64,000 nt of DNA, from assembly GCF_900108175.1 (NCBI RefSeq), contig NZ_FNVO01000006.1, positions 186,001 to 250,000 of the forward strand, in the 5' to 3' direction. The DNA is from Thermomonospora echinospora (GTDB lineage: Bacteria > Actinomycetota > Actinomycetes > Streptosporangiales > Streptosporangiaceae). The notes under the pieces are model-generated. The model was not told the origin of the DNA, searched no databases, and saw only the letters and a list, made by a program, of their open reading frames with translations. Each line of letters opens with the position of its first letter. The stretch's first letter is position 1. Below are positions 16,866 to 24,635 of the stretch, in pieces. Position numbers and translations under genes: made by a program.

Positions 16866-17887
16866 CCGAGGGCCTCCGTGTCGTCGGAGACCAGGCCGGC
16901 CCGTTCCCGCCAGCGCCGCACCAGTCGGGGCAGCACCGACCACAGCACGAAGACGGTGCCGAGGAGGGTGAGCAGCGCCGCCCAGGGCACCGCGTTGAAC
17001 TGGCTCTGGGCGCGGGCCCTGATCCCTCCGTCGGCGGTCAGTTCGACCCGGACGGTGACCGCGTCCAGCGGCGGGGTGCCGTTCCACGGCAGTGTGATCT
17101 CGGTGCGCTGGCCGGGCAGGATCTCCGGCAGGCGCCGGTCGGGCCACTGCTTGATGCGGCGGCCGAACGCCCCGGTCGCCCACACCCGCGCGGTCGGCGT
17201 GATCCGCTGGTTACCGGTGTTGACGACGCTGTAGCGGATCGTCCCCCGCCCCTGCCGCAGGAAGGGCATCAGCGGTTCGGTCCGGGTGACGGTCAGGTTC
17301 TCGGGCCGCAGGCCGGGATTGAGGGGGCCGGTGACGCGCAGGTAGACGCGTGCGCCCACGGCCCGCCGCACCCCGACGCGGGCGCCGCCGGACTCCTGGA
17401 CGCTCTCGATGGTGGTGTTCAGCGCGACGATGCCGCCGATGTGCTCGCCGGGGGTGGCGTCGGCGGGGACCTTCAGGGTGAAGGGGACCTCCCTGGCGGT
17501 CCGTGCCGGGACCTTCAGCGTCCCGGCCTTCAGGGCGATCCAGGCGCCGACGTCCCGGCGCGGCTCGTCGACGGTGCGCAGCGCGAACCCGGCGTCGCGG
17601 GGGGTGTTGTAGGCGTCGGCCCCGTAGAGCTGGAAGGTGATGGGCTCGCCGGTCAGGTTGGTGATCCGCACGGCGTCCTTGACGGTCGCGCCGGGCGGCG
17701 CCTCGATCGCGAAGTGGGGCCGGGCGGCCAGGGCCTTGCTGCGGTTGGCCGGCCCCACCGACCAGGACCCGTTGCCGGTCGCGGGAGCGGGCTCGCCGGC
17801 GGCCGCGTCCTCGGCCCCGGCGGCCCCGGGCACGGCGGCCAGGGCCGCCGCCGCGGCGACGGCGGCGATCCGATGGCTGGGTCTCAT
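16862..17887 (-). CDS. DUF916 (WxL-interacting) membrane protein
   Basis: 341 residues from ATG 17887. A signal peptide is followed by the DUF916/WxLIP fold: FAIEAPPGATVKDAVRITNL, ATPGEHIGGIVALN and a second beta domain (RGTIRYSVVNTGNQRITPTA). One transmembrane helix (AALLTLLGTVFVLWSVLP) and a short basic tail close the protein. In Gram-positive bacteria DUF916 proteins bind peptidoglycan and WxL proteins. The WxL-like gene lies immediately upstream (18092-19411), separated by two hairpins; this is the first gene of the overlapping operon 17887-11788. Confidence 0.82.
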   Translation of the reverse strand: MRPSHRIAAVAAAAALAAVPGAAGAEDAAAGEPAPATGNGSWSVGPANRSKALAARPHFAIEAPPGATVKDAVRITNLTGEPITFQLYGADAYNTPRDAGFALRTVDEPRRDVGAWIALKAGTLKVPARTAREVPFTLKVPADATPGEHIGGIVALNTTIESVQESGGARVGVRRAVGARVYLRVTGPLNPGLRPENLTVTRTEPLMPFLRQGRGTIRYSVVNTGNQRITPTARVWATGAFGRRIKQWPDRRLPEILPGQRTEITLPWNGTPPLDAVTVRVELTADGGIRARAQSQFNAVPWAALLTLLGTVFVLWSVLPRLVRRWRERAGLVSDDTEALG

Positions 17888-17950
17888 GGGTCACCTCGGG
17901 ACGGCCGGGCGGCGATCGTCGCCGCGGTCCGGCCGTGGGTTCGAGAGGGT

Positions 17951-17989
17951 GCGGGTCAGGCGGCCAAAGGGGAGGGCCGCCTGACCCGC
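17951..17989. terminator. Hairpin between surface genes (first of two)
   Basis: A 15-bp perfect stem (GCGGGTCAGGCGGCC with its complement) in the 204-bp gap between the WxL-like gene and the DUF916 gene. It could end the WxL transcript or reduce read-through into the membrane operon. Confidence 0.6.
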
Positions 17990-18013
17990 TCTTGGGGGCT
18001 GGGGGGTCGTCCG

Positions 18014-18057
18014 GGTGCGGGTCGGGCGGTCGGAGGAGAGATCACCCGACCCGCACC
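18014..18057. terminator. Hairpin between surface genes (second of two)
   Basis: Stem of 13 perfect pairs (GGTGCGGGTCGGG with CCCGACCCGCACC), 35 bp after the WxL-like stop. Its left arm is nearly the same sequence as that of the hairpin at 17951, so the two look like a duplicated element. Confidence 0.65.
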
Positions 18058-18091
18058 GGGGGCCGAGTGGTTCCCCCCAGGCGAACGGTCG

Positions 18092-19411
18092 TCAGGACAG
18101 GGTGAGGGTGAGGATGGCGGTGTACTGGCCGGCCCCGGTCGCCGGGGGGACCTTCAGGTTGAGCGCGGCGCCGGCGGTGTAGGTGCCGCCGACGATCTGG
18201 CCGGCCCCGTCGGGGGCGCTGCAGAGCGTGGCCGCGGTGGTGTCGTCGAGCGGCCCCGCGCTGCCGGGGGTGACGGCGCTGGCCCCGGGCCCGGCGGTGC
18301 ACGCCGGGGTCCACGACAGGTTGCCCGCGGAGATCTTGGTGCCGGCGGCGGAGCTGAAGTCGGTCAGCGTGCCGGTGAGCGACCAGCCGGTGCTGCCGCC
18401 CCGCGCGTCGACCACCTCGACCTGCCGCAGGTCGCCGGTGGCGGTCTGCTCGGTGCCGTTCAGCGTGATCGGGGTCAGGTCGACCTCCCCGGGCTGCTGG
18501 GACATGGTGAGCGGGCCGCCGTTGACGGTGAGGTTGATCTTCTGCTCGCCGCACTGGCCGACGGGCTTGTCGGCGCACTGGCCGGTGGGCGGCGGCGTCT
18601 TCTCGGTGACGGTCAGCGCCACGCTCTTGCTGACCGCGCCCTGGGTGACCACGATGGTACGGGCCCCCGGCGCCGCCTCCTCGGCGATGGTCGCCGAGCC
18701 GGTGAGCTTGCCGTCGGCGCCCACCGAGGCGGACACGTCGGTCAGGTCCTCGGCCTTGCACTCGGTGCCGTTGGAGTCGCACAGGGCGACGTCGACGGCG
18801 CCCGGTTCCCAGCCCGCGCCGGTGAGGGTGATGGCGCCGCCCTGGTGGATCGTGCCCGGAGCGACCGAGACCCCGGGGCCGCCCGTCGCGACGTCGATCG
18901 CGGCGAGCGGGCCGGGGGCGCTCTTGGGCGTGCAGGCGATGGTCGCCTGTGCGCCGGCGTCGGCGAGGATGGACAGCGCCGCCGGGGCGAGCTTCACCTC
19001 GCCGGGGGTGGTCAGAGTGAGCTTGCCGGTGGCCTTGCCGATCGGCACCGCGCCGTAGGCCGGGATCGGGCCGACCCGCTCGGGCACCGCGATCGACACC
19101 GAGCCGGACTGCGCCCCGGAGACCGTGAGCGAGCCGGAGGTCGTCCACTTGTTGACCGGTAGCGGAGCGACCCCGGGCAGGTCGGAGAAGTCGGCCTCGA
19201 CGGTCACCTCGTCGCCGACCTTGGCCGAGGCGGGCGCGGTCACCGTGACGGTGGCGTTGTAGTCGAACTTGGTGCCGAAGATCTGGCATTGGTAGGCGAC
19301 CTGGCCCGTGCCGGCGTGCGCGGGGGTCGCGGCCGCCAGCGGGACCGTCACGGCCCCCGCCGCGGTGAGGGCCGCCGCCGCGCCCCTCAGTGCCGTGCGT
19401 GTGCGTCTCAT
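18092..19411 (-). CDS. Secreted WxL-domain-like surface protein
   Basis: 439 residues from ATG 19411 with AAGGAG upstream. Signal peptide ending TPAHAG; an N-terminal beta domain (YQCQIFGTKFDYNATVTVTA) of a type common in actinobacterial exported proteins; a middle Ig-like domain (GGAITLTGAGWEPGAVDVALC); and a C-terminal domain with the WxL pattern (TGWSLTGTLTDF, later LSWTPAC, ending in YTAILTLTLS). WxL domains attach non-covalently to the cell wall with DUF916 proteins, encoded next. The GAAAC operator 19536-19560 lies about 125 bp upstream, linking this surface protein to the catabolic regulon. Confidence 0.8.
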   Translation of the reverse strand: MRRTRTALRGAAAALTAAGAVTVPLAAATPAHAGTGQVAYQCQIFGTKFDYNATVTVTAPASAKVGDEVTVEADFSDLPGVAPLPVNKWTTSGSLTVSGAQSGSVSIAVPERVGPIPAYGAVPIGKATGKLTLTTPGEVKLAPAALSILADAGAQATIACTPKSAPGPLAAIDVATGGPGVSVAPGTIHQGGAITLTGAGWEPGAVDVALCDSNGTECKAEDLTDVSASVGADGKLTGSATIAEEAAPGARTIVVTQGAVSKSVALTVTEKTPPPTGQCADKPVGQCGEQKINLTVNGGPLTMSQQPGEVDLTPITLNGTEQTATGDLRQVEVVDARGGSTGWSLTGTLTDFSSAAGTKISAGNLSWTPACTAGPGASAVTPGSAGPLDDTTAATLCSAPDGAGQIVGGTYTAGAALNLKVPPATGAGQYTAILTLTLS

Positions 19412-19535
19412 CGTGTGCTGCTCCTTTCTGCCGACCGCTCCGCCTGGACGGCGGGGCGGGAGGGCCGGGCAGCCGGCTGCCGCACCACCAGTCCGCCATG
19501 CGAACCAGCGCCCTGGGCCATATCGCGCTCCCCTT

Positions 19536-19560
19536 GTTTCGTAGAGGGAAACAGGGTTTC
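19536..19560. promoter_or_regulatory. GTTTC-N7-GAAAC-N3-GTTTC operator, site c
   Basis: The triple half-site in the opposite orientation: GTTTC, GTAGAGG, GAAAC, AGG, GTTTC. It lies in the divergent region between the WxL-like gene and the sortase gene and is positioned to control the minus-strand gene or both. Confidence 0.72.
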
Positions 19561-19619
19561 GCAACGTGCCCATAGCGAAACCGCTGCACGCGGGCGATGT
19601 CAAGGGTCGGGCGCAGCCG

Positions 19620-19635
19620 GAAACAGAATCGTTTC
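19620..19635. promoter_or_regulatory. Variant GAAAC-N6-GTTTC site, site d
   Basis: Same half-sites as the other operators but with a six-base spacer (GAAAC, AGAATC, GTTTC), 48 bp upstream of the sortase start. A further GTTTC follows at 19651. It is weaker evidence than the three-base-spacer sites. Confidence 0.4.
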
Positions 19636-19682
19636 ATCCAAGGGATCGCCGTTTCCCTTCTGAGGGGTTACGGTTCCCGATC

Positions 19683-20345
19683 ATGCGCACGGTGCTGCGG
19701 GGCCTGGCCGAACTCACGGTGACCGCCGGCCTCATCCTCGCCCTGTTCGTCGGCTACCTGGCCTGGGGCACCGGGGAGTACACCCGGAGGCAGCAGGGCG
19801 ACCTGCGCGACGACCTCGAACGACAGTGGAGCGCGGACCGGGTCCGCCGGCTGGCCGACGTCCAGCCGGCCGGCTCCGGCACAGCGCCCGCCCCGGCCGC
19901 CGGGCAGGCGCTGGCGATCCTGCGCGTTCCCCGGTTCGGCGCGTCCTACCGGTACGCGGTGGTCGAGGGCGTGAGCGTGGCGGACCTGCGCAAGGGGCCG
20001 GGCCACTATCCCGGGACGGCCGGGCCGGGCGAGATCGGCAACATGGTGATCGCCGGCCACCGGACCACCTACGGCGGGCCGTTCGAGCGCAACGACGAGC
20101 TGGCGCGCGGGGACGAGATCCTCGTCGACACCGCTACCACGACCTACGTCTACCGGGTCACCGGCCGGACCGTGGTGCGCCCCAGCGGGATCGAGGTGAC
20201 CGCCCCCGTGCCGGGCCGGCCGGGGCGCAAGCCCCGCAAGGCGATGCTGACCCTCACCACCTGCCATCCGAAGTTCTCCGCCGCCTACCGGCTGGTGGTC
20301 TTCGCCGAACTGGCCGGGCGCCGCGCACGCGCGGCCGGGGTCTGA
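19683..20345 (+). CDS. Class E sortase
   Basis: 220 residues from ATG 19683. An N-terminal membrane anchor (LTVTAGLILALFVGYLAWG) is followed by the sortase barrel with the catalytic His (MVIAGHRTTY, residue 126), the Cys in the class E signature LTLTTCHPKF (Cys194) and the Arg nine residues on (AYR, Arg203). It cuts a C-terminal sorting motif of exported proteins and links them to the cell wall. The probable substrate is the LPNTG protein at 12699, in the divergent surface operon. Operator copies c and d lie between the two units, so anchoring enzyme and surface proteins seem co-regulated. Confidence 0.9.
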   Translation: MRTVLRGLAELTVTAGLILALFVGYLAWGTGEYTRRQQGDLRDDLERQWSADRVRRLADVQPAGSGTAPAPAAGQALAILRVPRFGASYRYAVVEGVSVADLRKGPGHYPGTAGPGEIGNMVIAGHRTTYGGPFERNDELARGDEILVDTATTTYVYRVTGRTVVRPSGIEVTAPVPGRPGRKPRKAMLTLTTCHPKFSAAYRLVVFAELAGRRARAAGV

Positions 20346-20370
20346 TCCGCATGTTACGGTTCCCCACAAC

Positions 20371-20383
20371 GAAACAGCGTTTC
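20371..20383. promoter_or_regulatory. GAAACAGCGTTTC operator, site e
   Basis: Palindrome of arms GAAAC/GTTTC with a three-base spacer, 17 bp upstream of the GTG at 20400. A site this close to the start would block transcription or initiation, consistent with repression. Confidence 0.72.
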
Positions 20384-20399
20384 CCTAGGGAGGGCAGTT

Positions 20400-21107
20400 G
20401 TGGGACCGCATGCGCACGGCTGGTGGATCCTGCTGCACCTGGTGCTCTTCGTCTTCTGGCTGGGCGGCGACCTGGGCGTCTTCTACTCCAGCCGGTACGT
20501 CCTCAAGCCCGACCTGGCCCCGGCGGCGCGCGCCGCCACGCTCGGCGTGATGAGCGGGCTCGACCTCGGCCCCAAGATCTGCCTGGTGCTGTTCCTGCCG
20601 AGCGGGGTGACGCTGATGGCGCTGGAGCCGCACGGGGCCGAGCTGTTCGGCGCCCCCGCCTTCGGCTGGTGGCAGGTCTCGCTGGTGTGGCTGTTCGCGC
20701 TGGCCTGGCTGGCGGCGACGGTCGCCGACCACCGTACGCACGGTCGCTTTCCCTGGGTGCGCCGTGCCGACTGGGCGGTGCGGATCGGGCTGATCGCCGT
20801 CCTCGGCACGGTGGCGGCCTACACGATGCTCGCCGACCGCCCGTTCGGCGTCACCACCGACCCGCGCTGGCTGGGCGCCAAAGTCGCCCTCTACACCGCC
20901 GCCATTGCCTGCGGCCTGGGCATCAGGCTCACGCTGCGGCCCTTCGGCCCGGCCTTCGGCGCACTGATGAGCGGCGGCTCCACCCCCGAGGTGGAGCGCG
21001 CCCTCAAACGCTCGGTGGACGGCTGCCTGCCCTACGTCTACGGCATCTGGGCCGCCGTCCTGAGCGCCGCGGCCCTCGGCGTCCTCAAGCCGGGCGCCGA
21101 CCTGTGA
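20400..21107 (+). CDS. Integral membrane protein, possibly DUF2269-like
   Basis: 235 residues from GTG 20400 with GGGAGG upstream. About six transmembrane segments, beginning WWILLHLVLFVFWLGGDLG with a conserved-looking His in helix one, then ICLVLFLPSGVTLMAL, VSLVWLFALAWLAATVA and more. The arrangement resembles small haem- or metal-associated membrane proteins (DUF2269/CopD-like), though no definite ligand set is visible. It has its own GAAAC operator and stands between the sortase gene and the convergent IclR gene. A transport or membrane redox role in the regulon is inference. Confidence 0.65.
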   Translation: MGPHAHGWWILLHLVLFVFWLGGDLGVFYSSRYVLKPDLAPAARAATLGVMSGLDLGPKICLVLFLPSGVTLMALEPHGAELFGAPAFGWWQVSLVWLFALAWLAATVADHRTHGRFPWVRRADWAVRIGLIAVLGTVAAYTMLADRPFGVTTDPRWLGAKVALYTAAIACGLGIRLTLRPFGPAFGALMSGGSTPEVERALKRSVDGCLPYVYGIWAAVLSAAALGVLKPGADL

Positions 21108-21122
21108 CCCGTGGCCGTCCCG

Positions 21123-21941
21123 CTAGCCGGTGTGGCCGAGCTGGGCGGAGATGCGGACCGCGGACTCCACCACCAGGGGCGCGCACTCGTTCAGGCGCGG
21201 CTTGAAGCGGGTCAGCGGGCCGGCGACGCTCAACCCCGCGATGACCCGCCCGTCATGGTCGAAGATCGGCGCGGCGACGGAGGCCGCGCCCTCCTGGCGC
21301 TCGCCCAGGGAGGTGGCGTAGCCGCGCCTGCGGATCGCCGCCAGCTCCTTACGCAGCCTGCCCTCGTCGACGAGGGTCTTGTCGGTGAGCGCCTCCAGGG
21401 GGTGGCGGCGCAGGTAGCCGTCCACCTCGATGTCGTCGAGGAAGGCCAGGATCACCTTGGAGGAGCTGCCGGCGTGCAGCGGGTACGGGATGCCGAGGCT
21501 GACCTCCATGCGCAGCTCGTTGGGCGGCACGACCTGGTCGACGTAGAGCCGGGTGTCGCCCCGCCGTATCGACAGCGTGGCCGTCTCGCCCGTCTGCTGG
21601 GCGAGGCGGCGCAGCTCGGGGGCGGCCATCGCGCGCAGGTCCATCCGCGCCAGGTAGGCCCGGCCGAGCGCGATCGCGGCATGGCCGAGGGCGTAGCGGC
21701 GGGTCACCGGGTCGACGGTGATGAGTTCGCGGCTGCGCAGCGCGGTCAGGATGCGGTGTACCGCCGCCTTGGTCAGCCCCAGCTCGGTGGCGATCTCGGT
21801 GACCCCCAGGTCGGGCCGGGTACTGCGGCCGAACAACAGCAGCACGTCCATCGCGCGCTCCACGGCCGCGATCGAGCGGCTCTGCCCCTCCCCCTCCTCG
21901 GTGGCGGCGGCCTTGCTGGGGTTCGTCGCACTGCGCGACAC
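21123..21941 (-). CDS. IclR-family transcriptional regulator
   Basis: 272 residues from GTG 21941, selected because AAGGAA lies just upstream and upstream extensions run into the operator region. N-terminal winged helix-turn-helix (SIAAVERAMDVLLLFG, then LGVTEIATELGLTKAAVHRIL) and the IclR effector domain (ATLSIRRGDTRLYVDQV, LHAGSSSKVILAFL, ERQEGAASVAAPIFDHDGRV). It is divergent from the catabolic operon starting at 22101, with two copies of the GAAAC motif between them (sites f and g), the classic placement for an autoregulated pathway controller. IclR proteins such as KdgR recognise a GAAACA-N-TGTTTC type palindrome, matching the motif found across this window. Its inducer is unknown; a pathway intermediate is expected. 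Confidence 0.88.
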   Translation of the reverse strand: MSRSATNPSKAAATEEGEGQSRSIAAVERAMDVLLLFGRSTRPDLGVTEIATELGLTKAAVHRILTALRSRELITVDPVTRRYALGHAAIALGRAYLARMDLRAMAAPELRRLAQQTGETATLSIRRGDTRLYVDQVVPPNELRMEVSLGIPYPLHAGSSSKVILAFLDDIEVDGYLRRHPLEALTDKTLVDEGRLRKELAAIRRRGYATSLGERQEGAASVAAPIFDHDGRVIAGLSVAGPLTRFKPRLNECAPLVVESAVRISAQLGHTG

Positions 21942-21990
21942 GGCGGTTCCTTCCCACGGACGGGCGGTCAGCCGCAGTCTAAGGCATGGC

Positions 21991-22007
21991 GTTTCGCTTG
22001 GGGAAAC
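21991..22007. promoter_or_regulatory. GTTTC-N7-GAAAC operator, site f
   Basis: Half-sites GTTTC and GAAAC separated by exactly seven bases (GCTTGGG), the same spacing seen in sites b, c and g. It is 49 bp upstream of the IclR start, suggesting autoregulation. Confidence 0.65.
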
Positions 22008-22060
22008 GGTTGACGGACCCGGGGCGTTGACACCCATCAACACCGCTCGTTACCGTGAAT

Positions 22061-22085
22061 GAGACGGTGTTTCCTTAAGCGAAAC
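22061..22085. promoter_or_regulatory. GAGAC-N3-GTTTC-N7-GAAAC operator, site g
   Basis: Complete three-half-site copy with one mismatch in the first arm. It ends 15 bp before the GTG at 22101 and overlaps the expected promoter or leader of the oxidative operon. Confidence 0.72.
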
Positions 22086-22100
22086 GAAGGGCACGGTGCC

Positions 22101-23342
22101 GTGGCGGTCGACGCGCAGACCTTTCGGGCGGTGCTGGGGCAGTGGCCGACCGGGGTCGCGGTGGTCACCACCACCGCCGGGGGCCGCTGGCACGGCATGA
22201 CCGCAAGTTCCTTCAGCAGCGTCAGCCTCGACCCCCCGCTGGTGCTGGTCTGCCTGGCCCGGCACATCTACACCCACGAGCTGGTCGAGCGCAGCGGGGT
22301 CTTCGCCGTCAGCTTCCTCGGCAAGGACCAGGCGCCGATCGGGCACCGCTTCGCCGGGCGCGAGCCGGGCGATCGGTTCGCCGAGCATCCCTGGACCGCC
22401 GCGCCCACCGGCGCCCCGGTGCTGGACGCGGCGCTGGCGTGGCTGGACTGCCGGGTCGCGCACGCCTACCCGGGCGGCGACCACACCATCTTCGTGGGCG
22501 AGGTGCTGACCGCGCGGATCCCGCGCCGCACCGCGCCGCTGTTGTTCCACTCCCGCGCCTGGGGCCAGCTCGCCGACCCGCTGCCCGACGAGGTGACCAT
22601 CGCCGACACCGGGCTGGCCGCCGCCCTGCACCGCAGGCTCCGGGCCGGCGGCACCGCCCCCGCCCGGGTCACCCAGGCCGGCGTCGCCCGTCTGCTGGAG
22701 GCGGTCCGCGCCGCCGGGGTCCGCATCCGCACACCGCTGCCCGCGCCGCCCGGCAACGGGACCCGCCCGGCCGTGTCGGTGCTGGTCGAGGACGCGACAC
22801 GCCTGGCGGCGGTGCCCCGGGAGGCCCCCGTCGTGGCCGAGGTCGTGCACGGGCCGGACGCACCGGACCTGGTCGCGGCGGCGCGCGAACGCGGGCTGCC
22901 CGTGGTGGGGCGGGTCCCCGATGCGTTCTCCCCCGAGCGGCAGACGGCCGTGTTGGCGGCCGTCGACCGGCTGGTCGAGGCGGGCTGTGCCGAGATCGCC
23001 TTGGACGAGGGCCCGGACGCCGCCTCGCCGCTGCGGGTCCGCAACCTGCTGCAGGACGCGGTGGCCCGCACCCGGCCGGTGCCGCTGCGGGTGCGGCTGC
23101 GCGAGGCCCACGGGCTGGGCCTGGTGAACGCGCTGACCGCGATGAAGAGCGGAGTGCGGCACTTCGACGTGACGCTGGGCGGCGTCGACGGGGGCCTGTG
23201 CGCCGAGGACGTGCTGTTCCTGGCCGCCAGGCTCGACGTCGCCACCCCGATCGACCGGGCCGCCCTGGTGACGGCCGCCACCGACCTGGAGGCGATCTGG
23301 GGCTCGGCCCTGCCGGGCCGCACCTACCGGATCGCCTCCTGA
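22101..23342 (+). CDS. Flavin reductase fused to a degenerate HMG-CoA-lyase-like domain
   Basis: 413 residues. The GTG at 22101 (GAAGG ten bases upstream) is preferred over an ATG at 22059 that lies inside the operator. Residues 1-165 form a flavin reductase-like FMN-binding domain (WPTGVAVVTTTAGG, MTASSFSSVSLDPPLVLVCL, FAVSFLGKDQ). Residues about 235-413 resemble the second half of a DRE-TIM metallolyase (LVEAGCAEIALDEG, then AHGLGLVNALTAMKSGVRHF and DVTLGGVDGG), but the usual HxH metal ligands are replaced (LRVRLRE). The reductase would supply reduced flavin to the ACAD-type monooxygenase encoded next; the second domain may be structural or bind a CoA ester. The fusion is unusual. Confidence 0.8.
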   Translation: MAVDAQTFRAVLGQWPTGVAVVTTTAGGRWHGMTASSFSSVSLDPPLVLVCLARHIYTHELVERSGVFAVSFLGKDQAPIGHRFAGREPGDRFAEHPWTAAPTGAPVLDAALAWLDCRVAHAYPGGDHTIFVGEVLTARIPRRTAPLLFHSRAWGQLADPLPDEVTIADTGLAAALHRRLRAGGTAPARVTQAGVARLLEAVRAAGVRIRTPLPAPPGNGTRPAVSVLVEDATRLAAVPREAPVVAEVVHGPDAPDLVAAARERGLPVVGRVPDAFSPERQTAVLAAVDRLVEAGCAEIALDEGPDAASPLRVRNLLQDAVARTRPVPLRVRLREAHGLGLVNALTAMKSGVRHFDVTLGGVDGGLCAEDVLFLAARLDVATPIDRAALVTAATDLEAIWGSALPGRTYRIAS

Positions 23343-23366
23343 AGCACCTGAAGGGAAGCCACGGGA

Positions 23367-24635
23367 ATGACACTGACCGGCGAACGGCTCGTCGAGAACA
23401 TGACCGACGCCGAGCGCGAGCGGGCCAAGCGCGTGGAGTCGGTACTGCCGAACCTGCGCGAGGCCGCCGCACACGCCGACACCACCGCCGAGTTCCCCAT
23501 CGAGCACGTGGCGCTGCTGCGCGAGGCCGGGCTGCTCGGCCTGGTGGTGCCCACCGAGCACGGCGGCCTCGGCGGCGGGCTGCGCGACCTGGCCGCGGCC
23601 ACCTACGCGATGGGCACCGCCTGCCCGTCCACCGCGCTGTCGTTCTTCTTCCACAACACCAGCGCCTCGCGCGGGCTGCTGCCGCTGGAGGCGATCGAGG
23701 CGGGGCTGTTCACCGGTGACGAGGTCGGGCCGGTGCGGGCGTTCGCCGAGAAGGTGCTGCGCAGGATGGCCGGCGGAACCTGGATGGCCAACTTCGCCAG
23801 CGAGGAGGTCAAGAGCTCCGGCGCCAACATCGCGATCGCCACCACCGCCGCCCCGGCCGAGGGCGGCTGGCTGCTCAACGGGGTCAAGTCGTTCGGCTGC
23901 GCCACCGGCGTCGCCGACACCTACCTGGTGACCGCCCGGGTGGAGGGCACCGAGGGCGCCGACGGGCTGGCGCTGTTCCTGGTGCCGCGCGACGCCGAGG
24001 GGGTCGTCTCGCGCGACCCGTGGAACGGGTTCGGGATGCGGGCCTCCAACAACCACGGGGTGACGCTGACCGACGTGTTCATCCCCGCCGACGAGGCGCT
24101 CACCGTGCCCGGCTCGTTCGTGCGGATGCTGAAGATGAGCCGGGGCAGCTTCGTGGGCAACCAGTTGGCCATCTCGGCGACCTACCTGGGCGCCGCGCAG
24201 AACGTCTACGACTTCGCCCTGACGCGCCTGACCCGCAAGACCTTCGCCGACTCCGGCCGCCCCATTGCCTCCTCCCCCATGCACCAGGTGATCATCGGGG
24301 ATATGACCGAACGACTGGAGACCGCCTACCTGTGGATCCGCCGGCAACTGGAGCTGGAGACCTCCGAGCCGCCGCTGCTGCCCAAGGCCGAGGTCTACCG
24401 GCAGTGGCGGATCGCCAAGGGCGACATCACCGAGGCGTGCTTCCAGGTGGCGCTGGGCGCGTTCAAGGCGTGCGGCACCTCGGCCGCCACGATGGACGGG
24501 GTGATCGGCCGGGCGCTGCGCGACCTGGCGATGGGCCTGGTGATGACGTTCCCGGCCGAGCGGGGCAGGCTGGAGGCCGCCCAGATCATCACCCAGGACC
24601 GGGAGAACGAGCTTTTCGCGAGCGTGCCCCGGTGA
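23367..24635 (+). CDS. Acyl-CoA dehydrogenase-fold flavoprotein (dehydrogenase or monooxygenase)
   Basis: 422 residues from ATG 23367. ACAD fold throughout: EAGLLGLVVPTEHGGLGGG (about residues 52-70), the middle domain with NGVKSFGCATGVADTYLVTA, and the C-terminal helical bundle. The general base position of classic acyl-CoA dehydrogenases is not obvious, and the gene directly follows a flavin reductase; both favour a two-component flavin-dependent monooxygenase, although a dehydrogenase of a branched acyl-CoA cannot be excluded. It starts 24 bp after the reductase gene and its stop overlaps the aldehyde dehydrogenase start. Confidence 0.8.
   Translation: MTLTGERLVENMTDAERERAKRVESVLPNLREAAAHADTTAEFPIEHVALLREAGLLGLVVPTEHGGLGGGLRDLAAATYAMGTACPSTALSFFFHNTSASRGLLPLEAIEAGLFTGDEVGPVRAFAEKVLRRMAGGTWMANFASEEVKSSGANIAIATTAAPAEGGWLLNGVKSFGCATGVADTYLVTARVEGTEGADGLALFLVPRDAEGVVSRDPWNGFGMRASNNHGVTLTDVFIPADEALTVPGSFVRMLKMSRGSFVGNQLAISATYLGAAQNVYDFALTRLTRKTFADSGRPIASSPMHQVIIGDMTERLETAYLWIRRQLELETSEPPLLPKAEVYRQWRIAKGDITEACFQVALGAFKACGTSAATMDGVIGRALRDLAMGLVMTFPAERGRLEAAQIITQDRENELFASVPR

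Noticed and set aside
22059-22100. ATG 22059 as start of the flavin reductase fusion
   Set aside because: These codons lie inside the operator palindrome; GTG 22101 has a better ribosome site and the domain begins right after it.
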